NCBI RefSeq assembly: GCF_028649395.1
Contig: NZ_JAQSUW010000018.1
Span: 1 to 64,000, forward strand
Source of the DNA: Pseudomonas sp. Gutcm_11s
GTDB lineage: Bacteria > Pseudomonadota > Gammaproteobacteria > Pseudomonadales > Pseudomonadaceae
Length of the DNA: 64,000 bases
Direction of reading: 5' to 3'
Shown: positions 28,067-37,400 of the stretch, one piece after another
Position numbering within the stretch: position 1 is the first letter of the stretch
Layout of the letters: every line of letters starts with the position of its first letter
Notes under the pieces: model-generated
The model's input: only the letters and a program-made list of their open reading frames with translations
Databases searched by the model: none
What the model was told of the DNA's origin: nothing
Made by a program: the position numbers and the translations under genes

Positions 28067-29359
28067 ATGCCACAGACTTCCATGTACGCCCCCGTCCAAT
28101 TGCTCTCCGCCAGCCGCCAGAACCTTTGGCGCCTGACGCTGATCCGCCTGCTGGTGCTGGCCGCCCAGGCCGGCTCGGTGGGCATCGCCTATCTGTCGGA
28201 CCTGCTGCCGCTGCCCTGGTTGCCGCTGTGCATCACCCTCGGCGTGTCGCTCGGCCTGTGCCTGCTCACCGCCCTGCGCCTGCGCGGCCCCTGGCCGGTC
28301 ACGGAGCTGGAGTACACGGTGCAGCTGGCCTGCGACCTGGTGATCCACAGCCTGCTGCTGTACTTCTCCGGTGGCTCGACCAACCCGTTCGTTTCCTATT
28401 ACCTGGTGCCGCTGACCATCGCCGCGGCGACCCTGCCCTGGTTCTACTCGATGTTCCTAGCCGGGCTGGCGCTGACCGGCTACACGGCACTGCTGATCTG
28501 GTACCACCCGCTGCACCTGAACAACGTGCAGCACGAGGCCATGCTGATCAGCCTGCACCTGTTCGGCATGTGGCTGAACTTCGCCCTGTCGGCGGCCTTC
28601 ATCACCTTCTTCGTGGTCAAGATGGCCGGCGCTCTGCGCCGTCAGGACGAGCTGCAGGCGCTGCGTCGCGAGGAAGGCATGCGCGATCAGCAGCTGCTGG
28701 CCGTGGCTACCCAGGCCGCTGGCGCCGCGCATGAACTGGGCACGCCGCTGGCGACCATGAGCGTGCTGCTCAAGGAGCTGCGCCAGGAATATCGCGACAA
28801 GCCGGCGCTGCAGGACGACCTGGCCCTGCTGCAGGAGCAGGTCAAGCTGTGCAAGGACACCCTGCAGCAGCTGGTGCGCGCCGCCGAGGCGGAGCGCCGC
28901 CAGGCTGTGGATGAACAGACCGTGGTGCAGTGGCTGGAGGCGACCCTCAACCGCTGGCATCTGATGCGCCCTGAGGCCACCTACCGCTTCCAGTGCCTGG
29001 GTTCCGGCGCGGTGCCGCGCCTGCAGCCGCCGGCCGACCTGACCCAGGCCCTGCTCAACCTGCTCAACAACGCCGCCGACGCCTGCCCGGACAAGCTCGA
29101 CATTCGTCTCGACTGGGACGAACAGTGGATCGATCTGGGCATCCGTGACCACGGTGCCGGCGTGCCGCTGGCCATCGCCGAGCAGATCGGCCGGCCGTTC
29201 TTCACCACCAAGGGCAAGGGTTTCGGCCTCGGCCTGTTCCTCAGCCAGGCCAGCGTGACGCGGGCCGGCGGTTCGGTGAAACTCTACAACCATGAAGAGG
29301 GCGGTACGCTGACGGAACTGCGTCTGCCCAGGCTGGCCAAGGGAGCCCAACATGTCTGA
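28067..29359 (+). CDS. roxS: Redox-sensing histidine kinase RoxS (RegB/PrrB family)
   Basis: A 430-residue kinase with about six TM helices in residues 20-190. The RegB-family quinone-site motif is GGSTNPF at 102-108. The H-box has H222 in AHELGTPLATMSV, and C262 (KLCKDTL) sits 40 residues further on, the same spacing as the redox cysteine from the phosphorylated histidine in Rhodobacter RegB. The ATP-binding domain has NLLNNAADACPD, DHGAGVP and GKGFGLGLFLS. In P. aeruginosa RoxSR controls the cyanide-insensitive oxidase and respiratory genes. The gene overlaps roxR by 8 nt. Confidence 0.93.
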   Translation: MPQTSMYAPVQLLSASRQNLWRLTLIRLLVLAAQAGSVGIAYLSDLLPLPWLPLCITLGVSLGLCLLTALRLRGPWPVTELEYTVQLACDLVIHSLLLYFSGGSTNPFVSYYLVPLTIAAATLPWFYSMFLAGLALTGYTALLIWYHPLHLNNVQHEAMLISLHLFGMWLNFALSAAFITFFVVKMAGALRRQDELQALRREEGMRDQQLLAVATQAAGAAHELGTPLATMSVLLKELRQEYRDKPALQDDLALLQEQVKLCKDTLQQLVRAAEAERRQAVDEQTVVQWLEATLNRWHLMRPEATYRFQCLGSGAVPRLQPPADLTQALLNLLNNAADACPDKLDIRLDWDEQWIDLGIRDHGAGVPLAIAEQIGRPFFTTKGKGFGLGLFLSQASVTRAGGSVKLYNHEEGGTLTELRLPRLAKGAQHV

Positions 29360-29912
29360 CGAACAGCTCAACGAGCAGGAAGAACAGCCACACCTGCTGC
29401 TGGTGGACGACGATCCCACCTTCACCCGTGTCATGGCCCGTGCCATGGAGCGCCGCGGCCTGCGCGTGAGCGTGGCCAACTCGGCGGAAGAGGGCCTGGT
29501 GCTGGCCAAGGACGACCTGCCCGACTACGCCGTGCTCGACCTGAAGATGGAGGGCGACTCCGGCCTGGTGCTGCTGCCCAAGCTGCTAGAGCTGGACGCC
29601 GAGATGCGCGTGGTGATCCTCACCGGCTACTCGAGCATCGCCACTGCGGTGGAGGCGATCAAGCGTGGCGCCACCAACTACCTGTGCAAGCCGGCCGACG
29701 CCGACGACGTGCTCACCGCACTGCTCTCCGAGCATGCCGACCTCACCACCCTGGTGCCGGAAAACCCGATGTCGGTGGACCGCCTGCAGTGGGAGCACAT
29801 CCAGCGCGTGCTGGCCGAGCACGATGGCAACATCTCCGCCACCGCCCGTGCCCTCGGCATGCATCGGCGCACCCTGCAGCGCAAGCTGCAGAAGCGCCCG
29901 GTTCGGCGCTGA
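29352..29912 (+). CDS. roxR: Response regulator RoxR (RegA/PrrA family)
   Basis: A 186-residue regulator. The receiver domain has LLVDDDPTFTRVMARAMERR, phospho-Asp in YAVLDLKMEGDSG and the CKPAD lysine. A proline-poor linker leads to a C-terminal Fis-type helix-turn-helix (HIQRVLAEHDGNISATARAL and MHRRTLQRKL) typical of RegA. Partner of RoxS. Its TGA stop is also one copy of the presumed target duplication of the adjoining MITE-like element. Confidence 0.94.
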   Translation: MSDEQLNEQEEQPHLLLVDDDPTFTRVMARAMERRGLRVSVANSAEEGLVLAKDDLPDYAVLDLKMEGDSGLVLLPKLLELDAEMRVVILTGYSSIATAVEAIKRGATNYLCKPADADDVLTALLSEHADLTTLVPENPMSVDRLQWEHIQRVLAEHDGNISATARALGMHRRTLQRKLQKRPVRR

Positions 29913-30053
29913 GAGCCTGTTCAAAGCCTGCTGCGCGTCGGCCAAACGGCGTTGGAAACAGCCTCGGGTTGCTCATTTACTACTCGTAAACTCCGCACCC
30001 TCGACTATTTCCTCCACCGTTTGGCTCTAGCTCACGAGCCTTTGAGCAGGCTC
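29913..30053. mobile_element. MITE-like palindromic element, copy 2
   Basis: A 141-bp element starting directly after the roxR stop. Ends are GAGCCTGTTCAAAG and CTTTGAGCAGGCTC. It is flanked by TGA on both sides (29910-29912, 30054-30056), a plausible 3-bp target duplication of TNA type as in some IS5-family groups. It is the reverse-orientation relative of 13193-13345. The whole element can fold into one imperfect hairpin around TTTACTACTCGTAAA. Non-coding. Confidence 0.78.
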
Positions 30054-30068
30054 TGAAGCCAGACTCCG

Positions 30069-30087
30069 GCGGGGCTATTTGCCCCGC
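30069..30087 (+). terminator. Hairpin, probably the displaced roxR terminator
   Basis: GCGGGGC, loop TATTT, GCCCCGC, 16 nt beyond the MITE-like element. There is no long T-tract, so its strength is uncertain. Confidence 0.5.
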
Positions 30088-30161
30088 TGAAAGCCTGTAG
30101 AAAGCAATTTCCCGACTGGAGCGGCTATCATTAGCCTCCTAACCATGTAGTCGGGCCCGCC

Positions 30162-31109
30162 ATGCTTGCCGTCTTCCAGCAGACCCTCGCCATCACCGCG
30201 CCGGTGTTCTCCATGCTGTTCCTCGGCGTGGCGCTCAAGCGCCTCGGGTTGATCGACACCCACTTCATCAACACCGCCTCGGCGCTGGTGTTCAACGTCA
30301 GCATGCCGGTCATGCTGTTCCTCGCCATCCTGCATGCCGACCTCAACGCCGCGCTGCAGCCGGCACTGCTCGGCTACTTCCTGCTGGCCACCGTGCTCGG
30401 TTTCCTGCTGGCCTGGGGCTGGGCCATCCTGCGCGTGCCGCAGGTCGACCGTGGCATCTACGTGCAGGGCGCGTTCCGCGGCAACAACGGCATCGTCGGC
30501 CTGGCCCTGGCCACCAGCCTGTATGGCGACTACGGCCTGTCGCTCGGCGGCATCCTCGGCGGGGTGGTGATCCTCAGCTACAACACCCTCTCGGTGATCG
30601 TGCTGGAGGTGTACAACCCCAACTCCAAGGCCAGCCCCTGGAGCATCCTCAAGGGGGTGCTCGGCAACCCGCTGATCCTCGGCGTGCTGGCGGCCATTCC
30701 CTTCGCCTACTGGCAGGTACGCCTGCCGGCCTGGCTGACCACCTCGGGCGAGTACCTGGCGCAGCTGACCCTGCCGATGGCGCTGATCTGCATCGGCGGC
30801 ACCCTTTCGCTGGCCTCGCTGCGTGCCAGTGGTGCGGTGGCCGTAGGGGCGAGCCTGATGAAGATGCTCTGGCTGCCGATCCTCGGCACCACCGGCGCCT
30901 TCTTCGTGGGTTTCCGCAATGCCGAGCTGGCGATCCTCTTCCTGTTCTTCGCCAGCCCGACGGCGGCGGCCAGCTACGTGATGGCCCGCGCCTCCGGCGG
31001 CAACCACGAACTGGCGGCAGCGATCATCGTCATCACCACGTTGCTGGCGGTGGTCACCACCAACATTGGCCTGTTCGTGCTGCAGTGGGGTGGCTGGATC
31101 CAGACTTAA
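30162..31109 (+). CDS. AEC-family transporter (auxin efflux carrier-like)
   Basis: A 315-residue inner-membrane protein with about ten hydrophobic helices. Family segments include APVFSMLFLGVALKRLGLID, ALVFNVSMPVMLFL, GAFRGNNGIVGLALA and LTLPMALICIGGTLSLASLR. AEC carriers export or import small organic acids and related compounds; the substrate here is unknown. It lies between roxR and the mag operon on the same strand but with its own gap of about 100 nt on each side. Confidence 0.88.
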   Translation: MLAVFQQTLAITAPVFSMLFLGVALKRLGLIDTHFINTASALVFNVSMPVMLFLAILHADLNAALQPALLGYFLLATVLGFLLAWGWAILRVPQVDRGIYVQGAFRGNNGIVGLALATSLYGDYGLSLGGILGGVVILSYNTLSVIVLEVYNPNSKASPWSILKGVLGNPLILGVLAAIPFAYWQVRLPAWLTTSGEYLAQLTLPMALICIGGTLSLASLRASGAVAVGASLMKMLWLPILGTTGAFFVGFRNAELAILFLFFASPTAAASYVMARASGGNHELAAAIIVITTLLAVVTTNIGLFVLQWGGWIQT

Positions 31110-31197
31110 ATGTGATCCGCCGCCAATCTCCGGACGGCCGGTCACTGCGCCGATTGCCTGGCAAGGGGCGGCCCGCTAGCCTATCTGCCTCGCGCCG

Positions 31198-31209
31198 TTA
31201 AAGGATTAA
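31198..31209 (+). promoter_or_regulatory. RsmA/CsrA-type hairpin over the magA ribosome-binding site
   Basis: TTAA-AGGA-TTAA: two complementary TTAA arms present AGGA, which is also the Shine-Dalgarno sequence of magA (ATG at 31212), in a 4-nt loop. GGA in a hairpin loop over a ribosome site is the usual target of RsmA/CsrA repressors. In P. aeruginosa the mag operon is under Gac/Rsm control, as I recall. Stem strength is low, so this is a prediction. Confidence 0.5.
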
Positions 31210-31211
31210 TC

Positions 31212-32003
31212 ATGCGCACCCTGCTGCAGCTGTTGGCACTCATGACGCTCCCCGCGTCTGTCGCCATCGCAGACCCCTCTGCCAATCTGGAAGGTCCCAC
31301 CGGCGGCTGGCGTCATGACGGCCTGCTGGACCGTTCTGCCGACGCCCGCGTCGCCTACCCGACGCCGCCCATCGATCGTGGCGGCCAGCGTGGCCGCAGC
31401 CTGATCGCCGGCAAGCTCGAAGGCACTCAGGGCCTGCGCCAGCCGCACACCCTGGCGGTCAACGGCAATCCTCTCCCACTGTATACCGACGCCGAAGGCC
31501 GCTTCGTCCGCCCCTACAACTTCGGCGCCGGCTCCAACAGCGTCGAGCTGCGCGCCGACGGCAAGCCGCTGCGTCGCGTGCAGTTCTATGAAGCCAACAA
31601 CCTGAAGACCCCGGCGCGGGTACGCATCGTCCTCGGCTGGGACGATCCCAAGGCCGAGCTCGACCTGCACGTGATCACCCCCGACGGCCAGCACGCCTTC
31701 TGGGCCGACCCGGTGATGAGCAACGGCGGCGGCCTCGATGTGGACAGCGTCGACGGCCCCGGGCCGGAGATGTTCACGATGACCGCGCCGCTGCACGGCA
31801 CCTATCTGGTGTACGTCAACTACTGGGGCAACCTGGGCAGCCAGGGCTACAACTTCCAGGCCGGCAGCAACCAGAACGAGGTGATCACCTCGCAGATCAG
31901 CCTGGTGTTCAACGAGAACACCGTCAACGAGCGGCGCGAGACCTTCGTCGTGCCGCTGCGCACCATCGGCGAATTGCTGCCGGTGAAGTCCTTCAACTAC
32001 TGA
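31212..32003 (+). CDS. magA: DUF2135 periplasmic protein MagA (YfaP-like)
   Basis: A 263-residue exported protein opening the mag operon. The signal peptide is LLQLLALMTLPASVAIA. The C-terminal DUF2135 domain shows as VLGWDDPKAELDLHVITPDG, GGGLDVDSVDGPGPEMFTM and GTYLVYVNYWG. The Asp-rich DLDLHV segment resembles metal- or carbohydrate-binding beta folds, but no activity is known. It is a paralogue of MagF at the other end of the operon. Translation is probably controlled by the AGGA hairpin over its ribosome site. Confidence 0.87.
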   Translation: MRTLLQLLALMTLPASVAIADPSANLEGPTGGWRHDGLLDRSADARVAYPTPPIDRGGQRGRSLIAGKLEGTQGLRQPHTLAVNGNPLPLYTDAEGRFVRPYNFGAGSNSVELRADGKPLRRVQFYEANNLKTPARVRIVLGWDDPKAELDLHVITPDGQHAFWADPVMSNGGGLDVDSVDGPGPEMFTMTAPLHGTYLVYVNYWGNLGSQGYNFQAGSNQNEVITSQISLVFNENTVNERRETFVVPLRTIGELLPVKSFNY

Positions 32004-32026
32004 ACGCTCCTGCGGAGTCTTTACCT

Positions 32027-33838
32027 ATGAGCGAGAACACCACTCCCGTCGAGTCCATTGCCAAGCCGGGCCCGCGCCGCTGGCGCCCGCTGCTGCTGGG
32101 CCTGGCCGTGGCCCTGCCGGTGACGGCCGCCGGCCTGTTCGCCTGGCTGAAGTACGAGCCGCAGGGCGAGCGCCAGCTGGTCGAGGCCAACCATCTGGGC
32201 CTCGACCTGGCGCGCCCGGACGTACTGATCGAGAGCGCCTCGCTGGGCCGCCTGCCCAAGGACGTGCTCAAGGTGCCGCTGCTGCGCGACACCCTCACCG
32301 AGGACCTGGTGTTCTACTACGAGAACAACGCCGACCGCCTCGGCCTGACCGGCAGCCTGCGCCGCATCATCTACGAGCATGACCTGCAGCTGCGCGACAA
32401 CCTGCTCGACGAACTGCTCGACCAGCCGGCTGAAGTGGCCCTGTGGCGCGACGCCGGTGGCCGCCTGCGCCACTTCGTGGTGCTGATCCAGCGCGGTGGC
32501 CTGGCCAAGGTGCTGGAGCCGCTGGCCAAGGTGGCGCTGGACGACACCCAGCTGAGCCAGGCCGGCGAGTTCCTCGTCGATGGCGAATCGGTACCTTTCT
32601 ACAGCCTGCGCTACAACGGCGACCGCTCGATCCTGTTCGCCTCGCACGGCGACCAGCTGCTGCTGATGTCCAGCGCCGACATGCTGTTCGGCCCGGTCCC
32701 CGAGCCCGAGGCGGCGGACGATGATGTCGAGGTGCCCGCCGTGGACCCCGAAGCGGCGGTCGCCACCGATGAGAACGGCGAGGTGATCCCGACCGAGCCG
32801 CCGGCGCCGAGCATGGCCAAGGTCTCGGTGGAGGCCGCCGAGGCCCTGCTGGCCGGCCACCATCCGTTCCCCGAGCGCTTCGGCCTGGCCGAGCGCGGCG
32901 CGCTGCAGCAGCGCGTCACCCTTGGCGCGGACTTCCTCGCCCTGGGCTACCGGCGCTTCCTGCCGGCCTTCGCCGGCCTGCGCTTCGAGCTGAACGACAA
33001 GGGCTGGGGCAGCTTCCTGGCCCTCGACGAGGTGGAGGGCCAAGGCGCCTTCGACTTCGCCCCGGTGTGGCGCGCCATGCCCATGGGCGCCAGCGCCTGC
33101 GTGGCGCTGCCGGTGGCCCCCGGCCTGCCGGAGCGCCTGCTGACCAAGGTCGGCGCCGAGCCCAAGGCTGCCGCCGAACTGGCCGGCCAGCTCAGCGGCA
33201 GCGCCGGCCTGTGCTGGTACCCGGATTCGCGTCTGCACTCGCCACTGCTGGTCGGCACCCTCAAGGACAAGCCCGGCGCGCAGACTGACGCCGAGCTGGG
33301 CAAACTGTTCGACAGCCTGATCGGTGCTTGGGAGCCCTACGCCGAGGGCGGCAGCTTCCCGGTGCAGGACAGCGCCCAGGGTGACCTGCACAAGTGGCAG
33401 CGCCAGGTCGGCTCCAACTTCGGCCAGTACCCGGCGGACCTGGCTGCACAGCCAGACGCCCTGGCCTCGCGCGGCTTCTTCCGCATCGGTCTGGCGCGCC
33501 ACGGCTCGACTCTGCTGTTCTCGCTGGACGACCGCCTGCTCGACAAGGCGCTGCAGACCCTCGACAAGCGCTTCCCGCCGCTGGCCGAAGTGCTGCCGGA
33601 AAATGCCCTGGTGCCGGCCTACCTGGCGCCGGACAGCCTGGCCGCGCTGCTCGAGCGCGAGACCCTGGACAGCCTGCCGGAAGACATCGAACCGGTGTTC
33701 CGCAACGCGGCCCAGGCCAACCTGCTGCCCAAGCTGCGTTCGCTGTCCGGCCATGGCAAATACGCCCTCAGCCTGCCGGCCGACGCCGAGGCTGACGAGG
33801 CCTGGCAATGGCTGCCCCTGCAATGGCGCGCCCTGTGA
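32027..33838 (+). CDS. magB: DUF2138 membrane-anchored protein MagB (YfaA-like)
   Basis: A 603-residue protein with one N-terminal TM helix (LLLGLAVALPVTAAGLFAWL, about residues 21-42), so most of it should be periplasmic. Recognisable stretches are ARPDVLIESASLGRLPKDVL and LVFYYENNADRLGLTGSLRR. An acidic low-complexity linker lies at about residues 225-262 (EPEAADDDVEVPAVDPEAAV), absent from the surrounding conserved parts. Function unknown; always a neighbour of the macroglobulin in this locus type. Its stop overlaps magC. Confidence 0.85.
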   Translation: MSENTTPVESIAKPGPRRWRPLLLGLAVALPVTAAGLFAWLKYEPQGERQLVEANHLGLDLARPDVLIESASLGRLPKDVLKVPLLRDTLTEDLVFYYENNADRLGLTGSLRRIIYEHDLQLRDNLLDELLDQPAEVALWRDAGGRLRHFVVLIQRGGLAKVLEPLAKVALDDTQLSQAGEFLVDGESVPFYSLRYNGDRSILFASHGDQLLLMSSADMLFGPVPEPEAADDDVEVPAVDPEAAVATDENGEVIPTEPPAPSMAKVSVEAAEALLAGHHPFPERFGLAERGALQQRVTLGADFLALGYRRFLPAFAGLRFELNDKGWGSFLALDEVEGQGAFDFAPVWRAMPMGASACVALPVAPGLPERLLTKVGAEPKAAAELAGQLSGSAGLCWYPDSRLHSPLLVGTLKDKPGAQTDAELGKLFDSLIGAWEPYAEGGSFPVQDSAQGDLHKWQRQVGSNFGQYPADLAAQPDALASRGFFRIGLARHGSTLLFSLDDRLLDKALQTLDKRFPPLAEVLPENALVPAYLAPDSLAALLERETLDSLPEDIEPVFRNAAQANLLPKLRSLSGHGKYALSLPADAEADEAWQWLPLQWRAL

Positions 33839-34470
33839 AACGATTGCTTATCGGCGCGTTGCTGCTCGCCCTGGGCGGGCCGGCGCTCGCCATCGAGCAG
33901 GCGCCGGCGCTGGACGTGCAGCAGTCCCAGGTGTTCCGCGCCTGGTTCGTGCGCATCGCCCAGGAGCAGCTGCGCCAGGGTCCCAGCCCGCGCTGGCACC
34001 AGCAGGACTGTGCCGGCCTGGTGCGTTTCGCCGCCAACGAGGCGCTCAAGGTCCACGACGCCAAGTGGCTGCACGCCAACGGCCTGAGCAATCGCTACCT
34101 GCCGCCGGAACCGCAGCTGAGCGAGGCCCAGCGCGGCCTGGCCCAGCAGTGGCAGCAGGGCGGCGGCAAGCTCGGCCCCTACGTCAACGCGATCAAGCTG
34201 ATCCAGTTCAACAGCACCCTGGTGGGCCGCGACCTCAACCAGGCGCGCCCCGGCGACCTGATCTTCTTCGATCAGGGCGACGACCAGCACCTGATGATCT
34301 GGATGGGCCGCAACATCGTCTACCACACCGGCACTACCACCCCGACCGACAACGGCATGCGCTCCGTGAGCCTGCAGCAACTGATGACATGGAAGGACAC
34401 CCGATGGATTCCCGACGCATCCAACCCCAACTTCATTGGCGTCTACCGGCTGCATTTTCTCAGCCGATGA
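33835..34470 (+). CDS. magC: NlpC/P60-like cysteine peptidase MagC (DUF1175, YfaT-like)
   Basis: A 211-residue exported protein (signal peptide LLIGALLLALGGPALA). Seen directly: C59 in HQQDCAGLVRFAANEA matches the catalytic DCSGLV-type motif of NlpC/P60 peptidases. QARPGDLIFFDQ followed by H152 (QHLMIWMG) matches the RPGDLVFF..H..I motif, and H164 (YHTG) can complete the triad. This predicts a periplasmic amidase or endopeptidase, perhaps acting on peptidoglycan. The GTG at 33835 overlaps the magB stop; ATGs at 33823 and 33808 are in-frame alternatives. Its stop overlaps the magD start by ATGA. Confidence 0.82.
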   Translation: MKRLLIGALLLALGGPALAIEQAPALDVQQSQVFRAWFVRIAQEQLRQGPSPRWHQQDCAGLVRFAANEALKVHDAKWLHANGLSNRYLPPEPQLSEAQRGLAQQWQQGGGKLGPYVNAIKLIQFNSTLVGRDLNQARPGDLIFFDQGDDQHLMIWMGRNIVYHTGTTTPTDNGMRSVSLQQLMTWKDTRWIPDASNPNFIGVYRLHFLSR

Positions 34471-37400
34471 CTCGTTCGATGAAGAGCCGGCCCATGCACC
34501 TGCTGCGTCTCGCCGCCACGGCCCTGCTGGCCGTCGTGCTGCCATTGGCCGCCCAGGCCGACGACAGCGTCGAGCCCAGCGGCTACACGCCGGTGGCGGG
34601 GCAGTCGTTCTTCCTCCTGGCCGACAGCAGCTTCGCCAGCGACGAGGTGGCCAAGGTGCGCCTGGAGGCGCCGGGCCGCGACTACCGTCGCTACATGATG
34701 GAACCCTACGGCGGCGTGGACGTGCGCGTGTACCGCATCGAGCAGCCGCTGGAGTTCCTCAAGCGGCAGAAGAACCTGCACCGGGTGGTAGCCGAGGGGC
34801 AGTACAAGGGCGAGGGGCTGTCCAACACCCTGGCCTACCTGTGGGACAACTGGTACCGCAAGTCGCGTCGGGTGATGCAGCGGGCCTTCTCCTACGAGTC
34901 GCGGGTGCAGGTGACCGAGGAAGCGCCGGAGCTGAAGATGGGCGACGCGATCAAGGCGCCGACCCCCTTCGAGGCCCAGCCGCAGTATGCGCCGATGAAA
35001 GGCGTGCCGCTGGTGACCCAGTTCCGCTACCCGCTGTGGGACGCCAAGGCCATCCAGCCGCCCAAGGGCGTCGAGCTGGCTGGCTCGTCCAGCTCCTTCG
35101 TCACCGTCAACCCGGGCAACGTCTATATCCCGCTGGGCAAGCTCAAGCCCGGCCTGTACCTGGTCGAGGCGCTGGTCGGCAAGTACCGCGCCACCACCGT
35201 GCTGTTCGTCTCCAACACCGTGGCGGTGAGCAAGATCGCCGGCCAGGAGCTGCTGGTGTGGACCGCACGCAAGCATGAAGGCAGCGCCGTGGCCGGCGCC
35301 AAGGTGCTATGGACCGACGGCCTGGGCGTGATGCGTAGCGGCAGCACCGACGGCCAGGGCCTGCTGCGCCTGCAGCACGCCAGCCCGGAGCGCTCCTACC
35401 TGCTTGGCGAGGACGCCGAGGGCGGCGTGTTCGTCTCGGAAAACTTCTATTACGACAGCGAGATCTATGACACCAAGCTTTACGCCTTCACCGATCGCCC
35501 GCTGTACCGCCCCGGCGACTGGGTCGAAGTGAAGATCGTCGGCCGCGAGTTCACCAGCGCGCGTGACTCCAAGGCTGCCGAGGCCGCGCCGATCAAGCTG
35601 GCGGTGCTCGACGCCAACGGCACCACCCTGCAGACCCTCGACCTCAATCTGGATACCCAGGCCGGCACCCAGGGCCGCTTCCAGCTGCCGGACAACGCCG
35701 TGGCCGGTGGATACGAACTGCGCTTCCTCTATCGCGACCAGCTGTACAGCAGCGCCTTCCGCGTCGCCGACTACATCAAGCCGCACTTCGAGATCGCCCT
35801 CGACCTGGCCAAGCCGGACTTCCGCACCGGCGACAAGGTCACCGGCAACCTGGTGCTGCTCTACCCGGACGGCAAGCCGGTGAAGAGCGCGCGCTTGCAG
35901 CTGAGCCTGCGCGCCCAGCAGCTGTCGATGATCGACAACGAGCTGCAGTACCTCGGGCAGTTCCCGGTGGAACTCTCCAGCAGCGAACTGGCCACCGATG
36001 ACAAGGGCCGCGCTGCCTTCGAGCTGCCAGCCGCCGACAAGCCCAGCCGCTACCTGCTGACCGTGTTCGCCAGTGATGGCGCCGCTTACCGGGTCAAGAC
36101 CAGCAAGGAAATTCTCATCGAACGCGGCGCCGCCCGTTACCGCCTGGAAGCGCCGCAGCGCTTCAGCGCGGCCGGCGAGGCCGTGCAGTTCAGCTACCGC
36201 AGCGAGCAGCCGACCGAACTCAAGCCGGCCAGCTACGAGTGGATACGCCTGGAAGATCAGAGCAAGCACAGCGACAGCCTGGGCGAGGACGAGCAGGGCT
36301 TCAGCCTGAGCTTCGAACATCCCGGCACCTACAACATCACCCTCAAGGACGAACACGGCCTGATCCTCGGCGCCACCGGTCATTCGGTCAGCGGCAGCGG
36401 GCTGAAGGCGGTTGCCGGCACCGTCGAGATGGTGTTCGACCGCGAGCAGTACCAGCCGGGCGACGAGGCCCTGGCGCTGATCACCTTCCCCGAGCCAGTG
36501 GGTGATGCACTGCTGAGCCTGGAGCGCGACAAGGTCGAGGCCACCGCGCTGCTGTCCAGCGGCGGCGACTGGCTCAAGCTGGAGAAGCTCAACGACACCC
36601 AGTACCGCGCGCGCATCCCGGTAGACGACCACTTCGCGCCCAACCTGACCTTCTCGGTGCTCTACACCAAGGGCGGCGACTACAGCTTCCAGAACGCCGG
36701 GATCAAGGTGGCCAAGGCGCAGATTGAGATCGCTGTGAGCACCGACAAGGAGCTCTACGCACCGGGCGAGACGGTCACCGTCGACCTCGCCACCCTGTTC
36801 AAGGGCCAGCCGGCCGCCAGCCGCCTGACCGTGAGCGTGGTGGACGAGATGATCTACGCCCTGCAGCCGGAGATCGCCCCGGGCATCGACCAGTTCTTCT
36901 ACCACCCGCGACGCAACAACGTGCGCACCAGCGCCAGCCTGTCGTTCATCAGCTACGACGTGGCCCTGCCGGGCGACGCCACCGCGCCGGGGCGGGCCAA
37001 CCGCAGCGAGCGTGGGGTCAAGGTGCTGGAGCGGCCGCGCCGCGAGGAAGTCGATACCGCTGCCTGGCAGCCGGACCTGGTCACCGATGCTGACGGCAAG
37101 GCGCGCTTCAGCTTCCGCATGCCCGACTCGCTGACCCGCTGGCGCATCACCGTGCGTGCGGTCAACGACGGCGGCGAAGTAGGGCAGAAGAAGCAGTTCA
37201 TCCGTTCCGAGAAGCCGCTGTACCTGAAGTGGAGCGGGCCGACCCTGTTCCGTGACGGCGACAAACCGCAACTGGGCCTGTTCGCCTTCAACCAGGGCGA
37301 GGAGGAGACCGAGGCCGAGCTGGTCACCCGCTTCGCCGGCCAGGAACAGCGGCAGAAGGTGGAGCTGGCGCGTGGCGCCAACTACCTGTCCCTGCCACCG

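Noticed and set aside
33324..34466. 381-codon upstream extension of magD
   Set aside because: Runs antiphase through magB and magC; the signal peptide lies just after ATG 34467, which overlaps the magC stop.
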